Part shown: in pieces, positions 1 through 8,843 of the stretch | Numbering within the stretch: the stretch's first letter is position 1 | Layout of the letters: every line of letters starts with the position of its first letter | Made by a program: the position numbers and the translations under genes | The notes under the pieces: model-generated | What the model was told of the DNA's origin: nothing | Database searches by the model: none | The model's input: the letters and a program-made list of their open reading frames with translations, nothing else | Origin: Deltaproteobacteria bacterium | Lineage (GTDB): Bacteria; Desulfobacterota; Desulfobacteria; Desulfobacterales; Desulfatibacillaceae | Assembly (NCBI GenBank): GCA_016235345.1 | Contig: JACRLG010000020.1 | Coordinates: forward strand, 62,001 to 126,000 | Reading direction: 5' to 3' | Length of the DNA: 64,000 nt

Positions 1-28
1 CGTCTTCGGGCCTTTTTTCGATCTTCAT
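1..28 (-). CDS. Possible start of a minus-strand gene running off the window
   Basis: A minus-strand ATG at 28 is preceded four bases earlier by GGGG, a plausible ribosome binding site, and opens a frame beginning MKIEKRPED that leaves the window at base 1. It lies just downstream of the CPBP gene stop (53-51), so it could be the next gene of the same operon. Only nine codons are visible, so the product cannot be named. Confidence 0.3.
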
Positions 29-50
29 TGCGCCCCTTTCGGGTGATTCG

Positions 51-770
51 TCAGGCGATGGGAAAAACCGCGAAAATCACCACGCCCCACACGCTGTGGG
101 AAATAATGAGGGCCGGAACGCGCCCCAGTTTAAGGAACATGAAGCCCCAGAAAAGCCCGGCCACCACCGCCGCTCCCATCAGCATGAAATTTTTGGCGGG
201 CAGGTTCACCAGGGCGTAAAGGGCCGTGGCGAGTGCTATGCCCTTGTACGGGCCAAGCCGCTCCATCAGGTTTTTCTGGAGGAATCCGCGCCAGTAAATT
301 TCCTCGCAAGGACCGGTCACGAAAAGCAGAATCGGCAGAATGAGGCCCGCCCCGGTTCCCTCGCCCTTCTGATATAGCCCGCCCACCTGGATGTCCGCGA
401 ATGAAAAAAGAAGCCTGGACACGGCGTTTCCAGCGAAAAAGATGAAATAAAGGGCCGCCGCTGAGGCGAGTCCCCACAGGAGGTCCTTTTTGGTGAAGGC
501 GAACCACTGCGACGGCCTTTCGCCGAAATACGCAGCAAGGCAGGCCAGGCACGCGGCGGAACATGCTATCTTGATCCAGAAATTTCCCAAGGCCACGTAA
601 AATGAGAAAAACCAAAGAACAGCCGCCACGGCCACGCTGGCGGCAAGAACGAGGCTTGACGGGGCCTTTGAAGCGGAAGACTTTTGAAGAGCAAGCGAAA
701 CCATCGGAAAAACCCCGAAGAACGTTCCAGGAAAGTTACCAGGGGGAAAGGTTTCCAACTTTTGTCGCAT
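51..770 (-). CDS. CPBP-type (CAAX protease/bacteriocin-processing) integral membrane protein
   Basis: A 239-residue polytopic membrane protein. The Abi/CPBP signature is visible: a glutamate pair followed by arginine (EEIYWRGF, about 156-163) for motif 1 and ISHSVWG (about 223-229) near the C-terminus for the last conserved histidine. These proteins are intramembrane metalloproteases or their inactive relatives. The motif 2 position, normally FxxxH, reads YALVN, so the usual metal-binding histidine is absent and catalysis is doubtful. The ATG at 770 has no clear ribosome binding site; the ATG at 704 (residue 23), preceded by GGGG at about eight bases, may be the true start. It lies downstream of the helicase gene on the same strand with a 55-base gap. 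Confidence 0.75.
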   Translation of the reverse strand: MRQKLETFPPGNFPGTFFGVFPMVSLALQKSSASKAPSSLVLAASVAVAAVLWFFSFYVALGNFWIKIACSAACLACLAAYFGERPSQWFAFTKKDLLWGLASAAALYFIFFAGNAVSRLLFSFADIQVGGLYQKGEGTGAGLILPILLFVTGPCEEIYWRGFLQKNLMERLGPYKGIALATALYALVNLPAKNFMLMGAAVVAGLFWGFMFLKLGRVPALIISHSVWGVVIFAVFPIA

Positions 771-825
771 CGCGTCAACGAAATTTTACCCTGGACGGAT
801 TTATGGGGAATTTTCCGGAGAGGCT

Positions 826-2922
826 TTACGATGTGACGTCAATGATCACGTCGGAAGTGTCCAGAGGCCCGTGCATCAATAGATCAATGGCAACATGGGC
901 CGCCTTGGCCTCCTGTGGAAAGACGAAATCCAGCGAGGTCATCTGCCTCAAGTTTTCCGCAACGCGGGTGATGAGCATGGCAAGGTCGCCCTCGGCGATC
1001 CGGGCGTTTTTGGCGGTTTCCTCCCAGCTTTTTCCGCTGGCCCAGTCGTAGACGGCGGCGGCGGGCCAGGGCGAGAGCGAGCGCACGGAAAAGCCCCGGC
1101 TCATCATGAGGTCGGTCAAAGGCGTCAGGCCCTCCACCAGCCTGTTGTAGGCCACAACGAGCTTTTTGGGGGCGTCGCCCGCGCCCGGACCTTCCTCCAT
1201 CTCCTTTTCCTGCACGAAAACAGCCACCATGGCGGCCAGGATGCGCGGATCATTCTTCGGAAGAAGGTTTTTCCTGAAGCACTCGCCGATGAAGAGCGGA
1301 AGGTCCACCCGGAGCCTGCTGGCCCAGATTCCGTCCTCGGTGAGCCTGTCGTCCGGCCCCACGTAGGAAAGCTCCTTCAGAAACTCCAGGTGCCGCAGAA
1401 ACTCCCTCCACAGGAAATTCGGGTTGGCGGCGTCCCTGTACCAGCCGAGACGCTTGTCCTTGGCCTTTTTTTCCCTGTCCATCAAAAATCGCGCGAAAGA
1501 CTGGTCCAGAACGATGTGTACGTCCTCAGGAGTGTGGGACAGAAGAAGGTTCAAGACCATTGAAAAATCGATCTTGAGCCTGGATATCACGGGCCCCGCC
1601 CCTGCCGCCACCAGGGCCCCCACGCGCTCCAGGTCCATGTGTGCGCCCGGAACCATGAGGGCAAAACCAATGCTGTCCAGGCCCCTTCGGCCCGCGCGGC
1701 CCGTCATCTGGTGGAACTCGGTGGGGGTTAGGGGCATGAACTCCATGCCGTTGAACCTGTCCGAGTTGAAGATCACCACGGTCCTTGCGGGAAAGTTGAC
1801 GCCCGCCGCCACCGTTGAGGTTGCGAAAACGGCGTCCAGGAGCCCTTCCTCCATCAGTCCCTCAACCACCAGTTTCCAGGCAGGAAGGTGCCCGGAATGG
1901 TGGGCCGCCGCAGCGCAGGAGGTGAGAAAGGACACCTGCTTGTGGCCCGCAAGATGAGGGTTGCGCTCGAACACACCAGCGAGGCATTCTTTTATGCGGC
2001 GCTGCCTTTCGGGGTCGTACAGAAGGGATTCCGGGCACTGGGTCAGGGCCGCGTCGCAGTCTTTGCGGCTTTTCATGAAAAAGATGGCTGGCAGAAGGTC
2101 GAACTCGGAAAGCACCTTCAAGACGTCCCGGACCGGCGGAAGCCCGCGCGAAAACTGGAATCTGCGTCTCTTGTAATCCTGGTTGAAGGCGGAGACCTTG
2201 CGGTCCAGGCCACCCAGGACCTTCAAGCCCTTCATGGAGGACAAGGGAAGAAGCTCACCCGAAGGATGCAGGAAAAGGGGAATGAGGGGCACCGGCCTTT
2301 GGGTTTCGGCCACCACCACGCAGGGCTCCTGCCTTATTCCGGAAATCCAGCCCGCGTAATCGGCGGCGTTGCCTATGGTGGCCGAAAGCAGAAGCAGCCG
2401 CACCCTCTGTGGCAGGTAGATGAGGGTCTCCTCCCACACCACGCCCCGGTCCGGGTCTGAAAGGTAGTGGGCCTCATCCATGACAACCAGGTCAAAGGCG
2501 AGGTTTTTTCCCTGGTGCATGGAGTCATAAAGCTGGTTGCGCAGAATTTCGGTGGTGCCAACTATGATGGGCGCGTCGGTGTTTTCCTTGCGGTCTCCCG
2601 TGAGGATTCCCACCCTGTCCGGGCCGAATATGCGCCCGAACTCTATTAGCTTGCTGTTGGAAAGGGCCTTCAAGGGCGAGGCGTACCATGCCCTGCCGCC
2701 CTGCTCCAGGATGTGTTCCAGGGCTTTTACGGCTATCCAGGTCTTTCCGCTTCCGGTGGGGGCGGTGACCAGGCAGTCGCTTTCCCGCACGGCCTCCACG
2801 GCTTTGATCTGAAAGGGATCGGGAACGAATTCGCACGCTTCGGGAACGCCGATTTTCGAAAAGGCGCGTTTCAAGCGTGAATCCGCAGAAGGTTTTACCA
2901 CGGGACAGATGAATCTTGACAT
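826..2922 (-). CDS. Ski2/Hel308-like DEAH superfamily 2 helicase
   Basis: A 698-residue SF2 helicase. Visible motifs are the Q-motif region (PDPFQIKAV, about 35), Walker A APTGSGKTW (54-62), DEAH (149-152), motif III LLSATIGN (about 178) and motif VI QMTGRAGRRG (about 405). The MTGRAGRRG form and the roughly 280-residue C-terminal extension resemble the Ski2-like/Hel308 group, which unwinds structured RNA or forked DNA. The substrate cannot be told from sequence. The ATG at 2922 is preceded by GGAG five bases away. The gene is divergent from pdxJ across about 380 bases and may share a transcript with the CPBP gene downstream. Confidence 0.85.
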   Translation of the reverse strand: MSRFICPVVKPSADSRLKRAFSKIGVPEACEFVPDPFQIKAVEAVRESDCLVTAPTGSGKTWIAVKALEHILEQGGRAWYASPLKALSNSKLIEFGRIFGPDRVGILTGDRKENTDAPIIVGTTEILRNQLYDSMHQGKNLAFDLVVMDEAHYLSDPDRGVVWEETLIYLPQRVRLLLLSATIGNAADYAGWISGIRQEPCVVVAETQRPVPLIPLFLHPSGELLPLSSMKGLKVLGGLDRKVSAFNQDYKRRRFQFSRGLPPVRDVLKVLSEFDLLPAIFFMKSRKDCDAALTQCPESLLYDPERQRRIKECLAGVFERNPHLAGHKQVSFLTSCAAAAHHSGHLPAWKLVVEGLMEEGLLDAVFATSTVAAGVNFPARTVVIFNSDRFNGMEFMPLTPTEFHQMTGRAGRRGLDSIGFALMVPGAHMDLERVGALVAAGAGPVISRLKIDFSMVLNLLLSHTPEDVHIVLDQSFARFLMDREKKAKDKRLGWYRDAANPNFLWREFLRHLEFLKELSYVGPDDRLTEDGIWASRLRVDLPLFIGECFRKNLLPKNDPRILAAMVAVFVQEKEMEEGPGAGDAPKKLVVAYNRLVEGLTPLTDLMMSRGFSVRSLSPWPAAAVYDWASGKSWEETAKNARIAEGDLAMLITRVAENLRQMTSLDFVFPQEAKAAHVAIDLLMHGPLDTSDVIIDVTS

Positions 2923-3302
2923 AAGGCTCCGTTATCATATGTAAAAGGAAAGCCTTCATGCTCTCCTTCGAATTTTGGGCAGGCGCATAATCACCTGTAA
3001 CGCCATAGAATAACACGTTTGACAACAGGAATCAATGACGCCCGCCCCGGTGCAAAGCCTCATCATGCGAATAGTTTGAAAGTCCCTTGATTATTTCTTG
3101 ATTTCCGTCATTCAAAATGCCAAATAAAAAGTTTGCGATGCAGACAGGCTCCGGCTTTCACGACAGGAACCAAAACCCTCTCCTGGCCGGGCATCGCGCA
3201 AATCAGGGCAACCGAATTATCCGGCCTTGGCGGCCCGACCCATATTTTTTGCAACAATATCGGATAACTTAACGTTTCAGCTTTTTGAAAGGCGGACTTA
3301 AA
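2923..3302. other. Divergent intergenic region, no gene seen
   Basis: These 380 bases separate the helicase start (minus) from pdxJ (plus) and must hold both promoters. A TTGACA at 3019-3024 has no convincing -10 partner at 16-18 bases on the plus strand. No tRNA, riboswitch or strong hairpin was recognised. Confidence 0.5.
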
Positions 3303-4022
3303 ATGGCGAAACTGGCGGTCAATGTGGATCACGTGGCCACCCTCAGGCAGGCGCGCGGCGGAGTTGAGCCTGACCCGGCCACTGCTGCCATGATGGTGGA
3401 GATGGCCGGGGCCGACGGGGTGGTGGTGCATCTGCGTGAAGACAGAAGGCACATTAACGACCGGGACGCGCGGCTCATCCGGCAGCTTGTGAAAACCAAA
3501 ATGATACTGGAAATGGCCGCGACTTCTGAAATGCTTTCCATTGCTGCGGAGCTGAAACCCCACCAGGCCACCCTGGTTCCGGAAAAACGCCAGGAGATCA
3601 CTACCGAAGGCGGCCTGGACCTTCACGCGAACAAAAAATCCGTGGAGGAGGCCATCGTCTTTCTTCACGAAAACAGCATCCTGGCGAGCCTCTTTCTCGA
3701 TCCCGAACCGGAGGCCATGCGCACGGCGGCAGCCATAGGCGCAGACATAGTGGAGATTCACACCGGCGCTTTCTGCGACGCAAGGCTTCCCCAGGACAGG
3801 GAGCGCGAGCTTTCGAGAATCGCCACGGCGGCCAAGATCGCCCACAAGTCCGGGCTTGTGGTCCACGCGGGCCACGGAATCGGCTACCAGACCATTCAGG
3901 ATTTCGCGGGCATAGGCGAGATAGCCGAGTTCTCCATAGGCCACTCCATCATATCCCGCGCGGTTTTCGCAGGGCTCGACCGGGCGGTGAAGGAAATGTT
4001 GAAGCTGGCCCGAAGGGTATGA
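3303..4022 (+). CDS. pdxJ: Pyridoxine 5'-phosphate synthase
   Basis: PdxJ condenses 1-deoxy-D-xylulose 5-phosphate with 3-amino-2-oxopropyl phosphate to form pyridoxine 5'-phosphate in the DXP-dependent vitamin B6 pathway. The 239-residue TIM-barrel protein opens with the family signature KLAVNVDHVATLRQARG, carries HLREDRRHI with catalytic residues near position 45, and has HAGHGIGY near 190. Its length matches the family (about 240). The ATG at 3303 is preferred over an upstream in-frame TTG at 3285, because AAAGGCGG lies just before it. Seventeen bases separate it from the nnr fusion downstream, consistent with cotranscription. Confidence 0.95.
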   Translation: MAKLAVNVDHVATLRQARGGVEPDPATAAMMVEMAGADGVVVHLREDRRHINDRDARLIRQLVKTKMILEMAATSEMLSIAAELKPHQATLVPEKRQEITTEGGLDLHANKKSVEEAIVFLHENSILASLFLDPEPEAMRTAAAIGADIVEIHTGAFCDARLPQDRERELSRIATAAKIAHKSGLVVHAGHGIGYQTIQDFAGIGEIAEFSIGHSIISRAVFAGLDRAVKEMLKLARRV

Positions 4023-4039
4023 CCGAAAAGGCGTAATCC

Positions 4040-5599
4040 ATGCACCTTGCCACGGCTGCTGAAATGCGGGAGATGGACAAAAAGACCATCGGGGAATTCG
4101 GAATTCCCGGGTGCGTCCTCATGGAGACCGCCGCCCGTGGGGCTTTTGGAATGCTTTTGCGCATGAGGCCCGACCTTGCCCAAAAAAGCGTGGCGGTGGC
4201 CGCCGGAAGGGGCAACAACGGCGGCGACGGATTCGTCATGGCCCGGTGCCTGGCCCAGATCGGCGCGGACGTCAGCGTTTACCTCCTTGCGGAAAAAGAC
4301 GAGGTAAAAGGCGACGCGGCCCTCAATCTGGCGCTTCTTCCAAAGATGGGCGTGCCGGTTTTCGAGGTAACCGATTCCGCAGCCCTCTCGCGGCTTTCGG
4401 GAGCCATGAGCCTTTGCGAGGCGTGGATAGACGCCCTTTTGGGAACCGGGCTGAGTTCTCCGGTCAGCGGCATTTACCGGGAAATGATAGAATTCATCAA
4501 CTCCCGGAAAAAATTCGTTTTCAGCGTGGACGTCCCCTCCGGCCTTTTTTCGGACACGGGTGAGGCTGACGTCTGCATAAAAGCCGACGCCACAGCAACC
4601 TTCGCACTTCCCAAGGTTGGGCTCTGGGTGGAGCCGGGCGCGTCCCTTCGCGGAATAATGGAAGTCATCGACATCGGCATCCCCACGAGCGTAGTGGAGG
4701 AAGTCTCGCCCAGGCATTTCCTGGTGGACCTGGATTACGTGAAGGCCATACTCGTCAAGCGGGACCCATGCGCACACAAGGGGACCACCGGCCACCTTCT
4801 TGTGGTTGCGGGCTCACCCGGAAAGACCGGAGCCGCCTGCCTTTCGGCACACGCGGCCCTGCGCGCCGGGGCCGGGCTTGTCACCCTGGCCGGCCCGAAA
4901 TGCCTGAAGCCGGTTTTTGAGATAAGGGTGACAGAGGCCATGACGGAGGGCCTTTCCGAGACCGACCAGGGCAATCTGAATGAAAACGCTGCGGACGAGG
5001 TTCTGGCGCTTCTTGAGGGGAAAAAATGCCTGGCCCTGGGCCCCGGCCTGGGCCCCGGCCTGGGAACCGCCCCGGAAACCGCCGGGTTCGTGGCCCGCGT
5101 GGTGGCCGAAAGCCCGGTTCCTGTGGTCATCGACGCCGACGCCTTAAATGCCCTGGCCCTTGATCCCACGGTTCTAAAAAAGGCGAAATCAGCCGTAATC
5201 ATTACTCCCCATCCGGGGGAGATGGCGAAGCTTAGCGGCTCATCGACGGCTGACGTCCAAAGGGACCGCATGGGGACGGCCCGGAAATTCGCCACGGAAT
5301 ACGGTGTGACGGTGGTGCTGAAGGGCGCTGGCACGGTAATCGCCCTTCCCGGAGGAAAGGTCGGCGTCAATTCCACCGGAAACCCGGGCATGGCCTCCGC
5401 CGGAATGGGCGACGCACTAACCGGAATCATAGGGGCGCTCATCGCCCAGGGATACGAGCCCCATGACGCAGCCTGCGCCGGTGTCCATCTCCACGGGCTT
5501 TCCGGGGACATCCTGGCAAGGGATAAGGGGCCATGGGGCTTTCTTGCCTCCGAGGTCGCAGACGCCCTGCCCCGCGCCGTCAAACTGGTCTTCGGGTGA
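4040..5599 (+). CDS. nnr: Bifunctional NAD(P)H-hydrate epimerase / ADP-dependent NAD(P)H-hydrate dehydratase
   Basis: A 519-residue fusion that repairs hydrated NAD(P)H. The N-terminal YjeF_N domain (1 to about 215) is the epimerase and carries GRGNNGGDGF at 56-65. The C-terminal ribokinase-like domain (about 235-515) is the dehydratase, with HKGTTGHLLVVAGS at its start and GNPGMASAGMGDALTG for the nucleotide/phosphate site near 450. The dehydratase loop reads GPGLGPGLGT, an apparent in-frame duplication of a GC-rich 12-base unit around 5040-5063. The gene sits between pdxJ and tsaE; tsaE begins only five bases after its stop, so translational coupling is likely. The nnr-tsaE pairing is common in bacteria. 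Confidence 0.93.
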   Translation: MHLATAAEMREMDKKTIGEFGIPGCVLMETAARGAFGMLLRMRPDLAQKSVAVAAGRGNNGGDGFVMARCLAQIGADVSVYLLAEKDEVKGDAALNLALLPKMGVPVFEVTDSAALSRLSGAMSLCEAWIDALLGTGLSSPVSGIYREMIEFINSRKKFVFSVDVPSGLFSDTGEADVCIKADATATFALPKVGLWVEPGASLRGIMEVIDIGIPTSVVEEVSPRHFLVDLDYVKAILVKRDPCAHKGTTGHLLVVAGSPGKTGAACLSAHAALRAGAGLVTLAGPKCLKPVFEIRVTEAMTEGLSETDQGNLNENAADEVLALLEGKKCLALGPGLGPGLGTAPETAGFVARVVAESPVPVVIDADALNALALDPTVLKKAKSAVIITPHPGEMAKLSGSSTADVQRDRMGTARKFATEYGVTVVLKGAGTVIALPGGKVGVNSTGNPGMASAGMGDALTGIIGALIAQGYEPHDAACAGVHLHGLSGDILARDKGPWGFLASEVADALPRAVKLVFG

Positions 5600-5604
5600 G
5601 GCTC

Positions 5605-6090
5605 ATGGACCCGGCAACTGCGGCAGGCCGCAGAGTCCTCACCCAAAGCCCGGAAGAAACCCGCGAGGCCGGAAGGGCGCTTGGAGAAACGCTCGCCCCC
5701 GGAACCGTGCTGGCCCTGGTGGGCGGCCTTGGGGCGGGCAAGACCTGCTTCGCCCAGGGGCTTGCAGTTGGACTTGGGGTCGACCCGGAGGTGGCGGTCA
5801 CAAGCCCCACCTTCACCCTGGTGAACGAGTATCCGGGGCGGGTGCCTTTTGTTCACGCCGACCTCTACCGCCTGGAAAACGCGGCTGAGCTGGACACCAC
5901 GGGCCTTTTCGACGGCCAGGATCCGGACTCGGTAACCGCCGTAGAATGGGCGGACCGGGTGGATGAGGCCCTTTTAATGGCTGACATGGTGGTAAGTTTT
6001 GAGATCACCGGCGAGACCAGCCGGGCTCTAACCTTTATCGATGCCGGTCGGGATATGTTCGATCTGGCGGATGACCTGGATTTTTTCTGA
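5605..6090 (+). CDS. tsaE: tRNA threonylcarbamoyladenosine biosynthesis ATPase TsaE
   Basis: TsaE is the ATPase that supports TsaB/TsaD in making t6A37 on ANN-decoding tRNAs. The 161-residue protein has the P-loop GGLGAGKTCF at 40-49, SPTFTLVNEY at 67-76, HADLYRL at 84-90 and VEWADRVDEAL near 117. These are the family hallmarks, and the length fits (about 150-165). The ATG at 5605 lies five bases after the nnr stop. An upstream in-frame start inside nnr (5533) would add an arginine-rich segment not expected of the family and is rejected. The partner genes tsaB and tsaD are not in the window. Confidence 0.93.
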   Translation: MDPATAAGRRVLTQSPEETREAGRALGETLAPGTVLALVGGLGAGKTCFAQGLAVGLGVDPEVAVTSPTFTLVNEYPGRVPFVHADLYRLENAAELDTTGLFDGQDPDSVTAVEWADRVDEALLMADMVVSFEITGETSRALTFIDAGRDMFDLADDLDFF

Positions 6091-6187
6091 TTGAAAGCCC
6101 CGGATTGATCTATCGGGAAGTCCCCGACGGAGCAGTACCGGAAGTGCAGTGTAACTCAAAGGGTTTCACCAAAAACGAGGTAACGCC

Positions 6188-7414
6188 ATGAGTCTTGTGG
6201 TGCAAAAGTACGGCGGAACGTCAGTGGGCGACATGGTGCGCATCCAGAACGTCGCAAAAAAGGTGGCCGCCACCTTCGATGCAGGAAACGATGTGGTGGT
6301 GGTCCTGTCAGCCATGTCAGGGGTGACCGATCACCTGATCCAGATGGCCGAGGTCATAACCGAAAGGCCGGACCGCCGGGAAATGGACGTCCTGGTGGCC
6401 ACCGGCGAACAGCAGACCGTGGCCCTCATGGCCATCGCTCTCAACAACATGGGCTATAAGGCGCAGTCCCTTCTTGGCTACCAGGCCCAGATACGCACGG
6501 ACAGCGTCTGGTCCAACGCCCACATCACCAGGATCAACCCGGACCCCATCAGGGAACTTCTGGCCCAGAAGAAAATAGTGGTGGTGGCCGGGTTTCAGGG
6601 TGTCGACAAGGAAGGCAACGTGACCACCCTCGGGCGGGGCGGCTCGGACACCTCGGCAGTGGCCGTTGCCGCCGCAGTAAGCGCTGACGTGTGCGAGATA
6701 TTCACCGACGTCAAAGGGGTCTATACCGCAGACCCAGGAGTGGTTCCCAGGGCCAGGATGCTCAAAACCGTAACCCACGACGTTATGCTGGAAATGGCCG
6801 ACCACGGGGCCAAGGTGCTCCAGATACGTTCGGTGGAATTCGCCAAGAAATTCAACGTGCCGGTTCATGTCCGGTCGTCGTTCTGCGATGAGGAGGGCAC
6901 CATGATAGTGAGCGAAAAAGAAGGCATGGAATGCATGGTGGTGGAAGGCGTGACTTCCTCCAAAAAAGAGGCCCGCGTAACGGTCACCAAGGTGCCGGAC
7001 CAGCCCGGAGTAGCATCAAAGATTTTTTCGGCAGTGGCTGACATCGGGGTCTCGGTGGACATGATCATCCAGAACACCCGCTCCGGCAACCTCACGGACA
7101 TCACCTTCACGGTGCCCCGCACCGAGTACAAGCGCACCATGGAAGTGGTCCGCAAGGTCGCGTCCGAGGTCGGCGCGGAGAGCGTGGCCGGTGACGAAAA
7201 CGTGGCCACCGTCTCGGTCATAGGCGTGGGAATGCGCACCAACCGGGGAGTCGCCGCGAAGATGTTCGACACCCTGGCCAAGGACGGCATCAACATCATG
7301 ATGATCTCCACCTCCGAGATACGGATCACCTGCGCCATAGAGGAAAAATACTCGGAGCTGGCAGTTAGAAGTCTTCACACCGCTTTTGGCCTGGACGCCG
7401 TCCAGGAGGCGTGA
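6188..7414 (+). CDS. lysC: Aspartate kinase
   Basis: This enzyme phosphorylates L-aspartate, the first step towards lysine, threonine, methionine and diaminopimelate. The 408-residue protein has the kinase signature VQKYGGTSVGD at the N-terminus, LGRGGSDTSAVA near 150 and a typical amino-acid-kinase fold. Two C-terminal ACT domains (about 265-400) contain VTVTKVPDQPGVASKIF and ISTSEIRITC, which normally bind the feedback effector. The length matches monofunctional class II aspartokinases. AACGAGGTAACGCC precedes the ATG. A 97-base gap separates it from tsaE, and inverted-repeat element R1 begins at the base after its stop codon. Confidence 0.95.
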   Translation: MSLVVQKYGGTSVGDMVRIQNVAKKVAATFDAGNDVVVVLSAMSGVTDHLIQMAEVITERPDRREMDVLVATGEQQTVALMAIALNNMGYKAQSLLGYQAQIRTDSVWSNAHITRINPDPIRELLAQKKIVVVAGFQGVDKEGNVTTLGRGGSDTSAVAVAAAVSADVCEIFTDVKGVYTADPGVVPRARMLKTVTHDVMLEMADHGAKVLQIRSVEFAKKFNVPVHVRSSFCDEEGTMIVSEKEGMECMVVEGVTSSKKEARVTVTKVPDQPGVASKIFSAVADIGVSVDMIIQNTRSGNLTDITFTVPRTEYKRTMEVVRKVASEVGAESVAGDENVATVSVIGVGMRTNRGVAAKMFDTLAKDGINIMMISTSEIRITCAIEEKYSELAVRSLHTAFGLDAVQEA

Positions 7415-7542
7415 CCTGGAGGCGTGAAAGCGATGAAATGCAAGGCGCGCAAGCGAGTGGCGAGGGAGAGTACGTTTTTGTACGTGACCGAGCCGCGAGG
7501 CGACGTGCGAACGCTGCCAGTTCGCGCTTTCACGCCTCCAGG
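7415..7542 (+). repeat. Dispersed inverted-repeat element R1
   Basis: This 128-base element has perfect 18-base terminal inverted repeats (7415-7432 and 7525-7542). Inside are the family signatures GCGATGAAATGCAAGGCGCG (left), a GTACG-TTTTT-GTACGTGACCG inner hairpin, and CCAGTTCGCG (right). It starts at the base after the lysC stop. The left arm nearly repeats the last 13 bases of lysC (GGAGGCGTGA in both). This is the only copy whose left end, rather than right end, faces the preceding stop codon. Confidence 0.85.
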
Positions 7543-7658
7543 ACGAGGCTTCGATGAGAAGGGTGGAGCGACGATCGAAAAAATATGACGTGATGCGCTT
7601 CATCGGGTTTAATACTTCACAAGAACCGGTCTATCCTCATCTCTCGATCGGACAATGA

Positions 7659-8843
7659 ATGGAAAAGGCCGAAAAACGTTTTCGGGCTGAGTCAGTGGCC
7701 GAGCCCCTTGGCGGCATTGCCGATGGGGTGACCGATCTGGAACTGGCTCTTTTTTTCGAGACCGTGGAAACCGGCCTTTCGCAGGAGCAGGAGGAAAGAA
7801 TCGCCGTTCCGGGCCTCACCTTCCCCCGCCAGGAGGAGGTTCTGGCCGTCCACTGGCACCCAGAACACGTTCCGCTGAATCTCGTTTCAAGGCGCATGGA
7901 CACCATGTTCCCGGCGCGCCGGGAGGAACTCGTCATCCCCACCCAGCACAACGAGATAATGGAATACGGCGACTATGCAGGAGTCGAGGTTGATTGCTAC
8001 TCGCGGGGCTTCAACCAGAAGGTCCAGCTTCTGCTGCACTTTCAAAAGGAGCGGGTGAAGGACGCCCCGGTGCTGAAATCCATGCTCGCCCACACCTTCC
8101 GTTACCGGGCGACCCAGCTCTTCGATCTGATACACGCCATCACCCTGCCGGACGCCATCATCGTCAGCAAGGCCGCTTCGGAAACCGGGGCCACGCCGGT
8201 AATAGTGGATTTCACGCGGGCCATGGTGAAAAAAATCGAGATCATGCTCTCCGAAAACTGGGACCGGGTGCCCAAAGAAGCCCTGAAAAACAAGCTGTTG
8301 CCCCACTATTTCAGCCGGTTGAAGCCGATCTACGGCAAGGCTCCAATAGAGCGGGCCGTCAATTTCATGCGAGCGGTAAAGATGGGGGTCAAGGCCGGTT
8401 TCAGCCTCCAGTATTTCTACCGCACAAGCGAAATCATAGAGGAGGCCAGGAGCCTTGGCGGCGGCGTGGTGATACCACACCCGGAGCAGTTCTGGCCCAT
8501 ACTTCTGGCCGAATACGACGTTGACGGCTACGAGGTGTGGAATCCCCAGTCAAGGCGCTACACCGACTTTCTGATTTCCGTGGTGAACGAAAAAAACAGG
8601 AAATGCGGGATTTCCGGAAAAAGCATCCTCATATTCATGGGCGATGACACCCACATGGGGGAAAAGGTGCTGGACCCCGCCCTCGCCAATCCCGAAAAAG
8701 CCTTGAGGGAGGTGGGAGTCCAGCCAGCCTGGGACGACCTCATGATAAGAAAAAAACTCATACTGGCGGGCATGGACAGGCCACGGGTCATAGCCGAGTA
8801 CAAGGGGCGGCTTGCCATCGACAGGCGGGAGCCTTCCCCCTAA
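7659..8843 (+). CDS. Uncharacterised PHP-like protein at the head of the GAK-type cluster
   Basis: A 394-residue soluble protein I do not recognise as a named family. Metal-ligand-like motifs follow the order expected of a PHP-type phosphoesterase: HWHPEH (65-70), IPHPEQFWP (272-280), EVWNPQSRRY (about 292) and GDDTHMGE (328-335). The middle is mainly helical with several basic clusters. The resemblance to PHP is inference from motif spacing only, and the fold could be different. It is followed by repeat R2 and then the amphi-Trp gene on the same strand. The ATG at 7659 has no strong ribosome binding site, and another ATG four bases upstream is out of frame. The cluster context suggests a hydrolase acting with the neighbouring ATP-grasp and kinase proteins. 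Confidence 0.6.
   Translation: MEKAEKRFRAESVAEPLGGIADGVTDLELALFFETVETGLSQEQEERIAVPGLTFPRQEEVLAVHWHPEHVPLNLVSRRMDTMFPARREELVIPTQHNEIMEYGDYAGVEVDCYSRGFNQKVQLLLHFQKERVKDAPVLKSMLAHTFRYRATQLFDLIHAITLPDAIIVSKAASETGATPVIVDFTRAMVKKIEIMLSENWDRVPKEALKNKLLPHYFSRLKPIYGKAPIERAVNFMRAVKMGVKAGFSLQYFYRTSEIIEEARSLGGGVVIPHPEQFWPILLAEYDVDGYEVWNPQSRRYTDFLISVVNEKNRKCGISGKSILIFMGDDTHMGEKVLDPALANPEKALREVGVQPAWDDLMIRKKLILAGMDRPRVIAEYKGRLAIDRREPSP

Noticed and set aside
3019-3024. TTGACA as a -35 element before pdxJ
   Set aside because: No -10-like hexamer lies 16-18 bases downstream.
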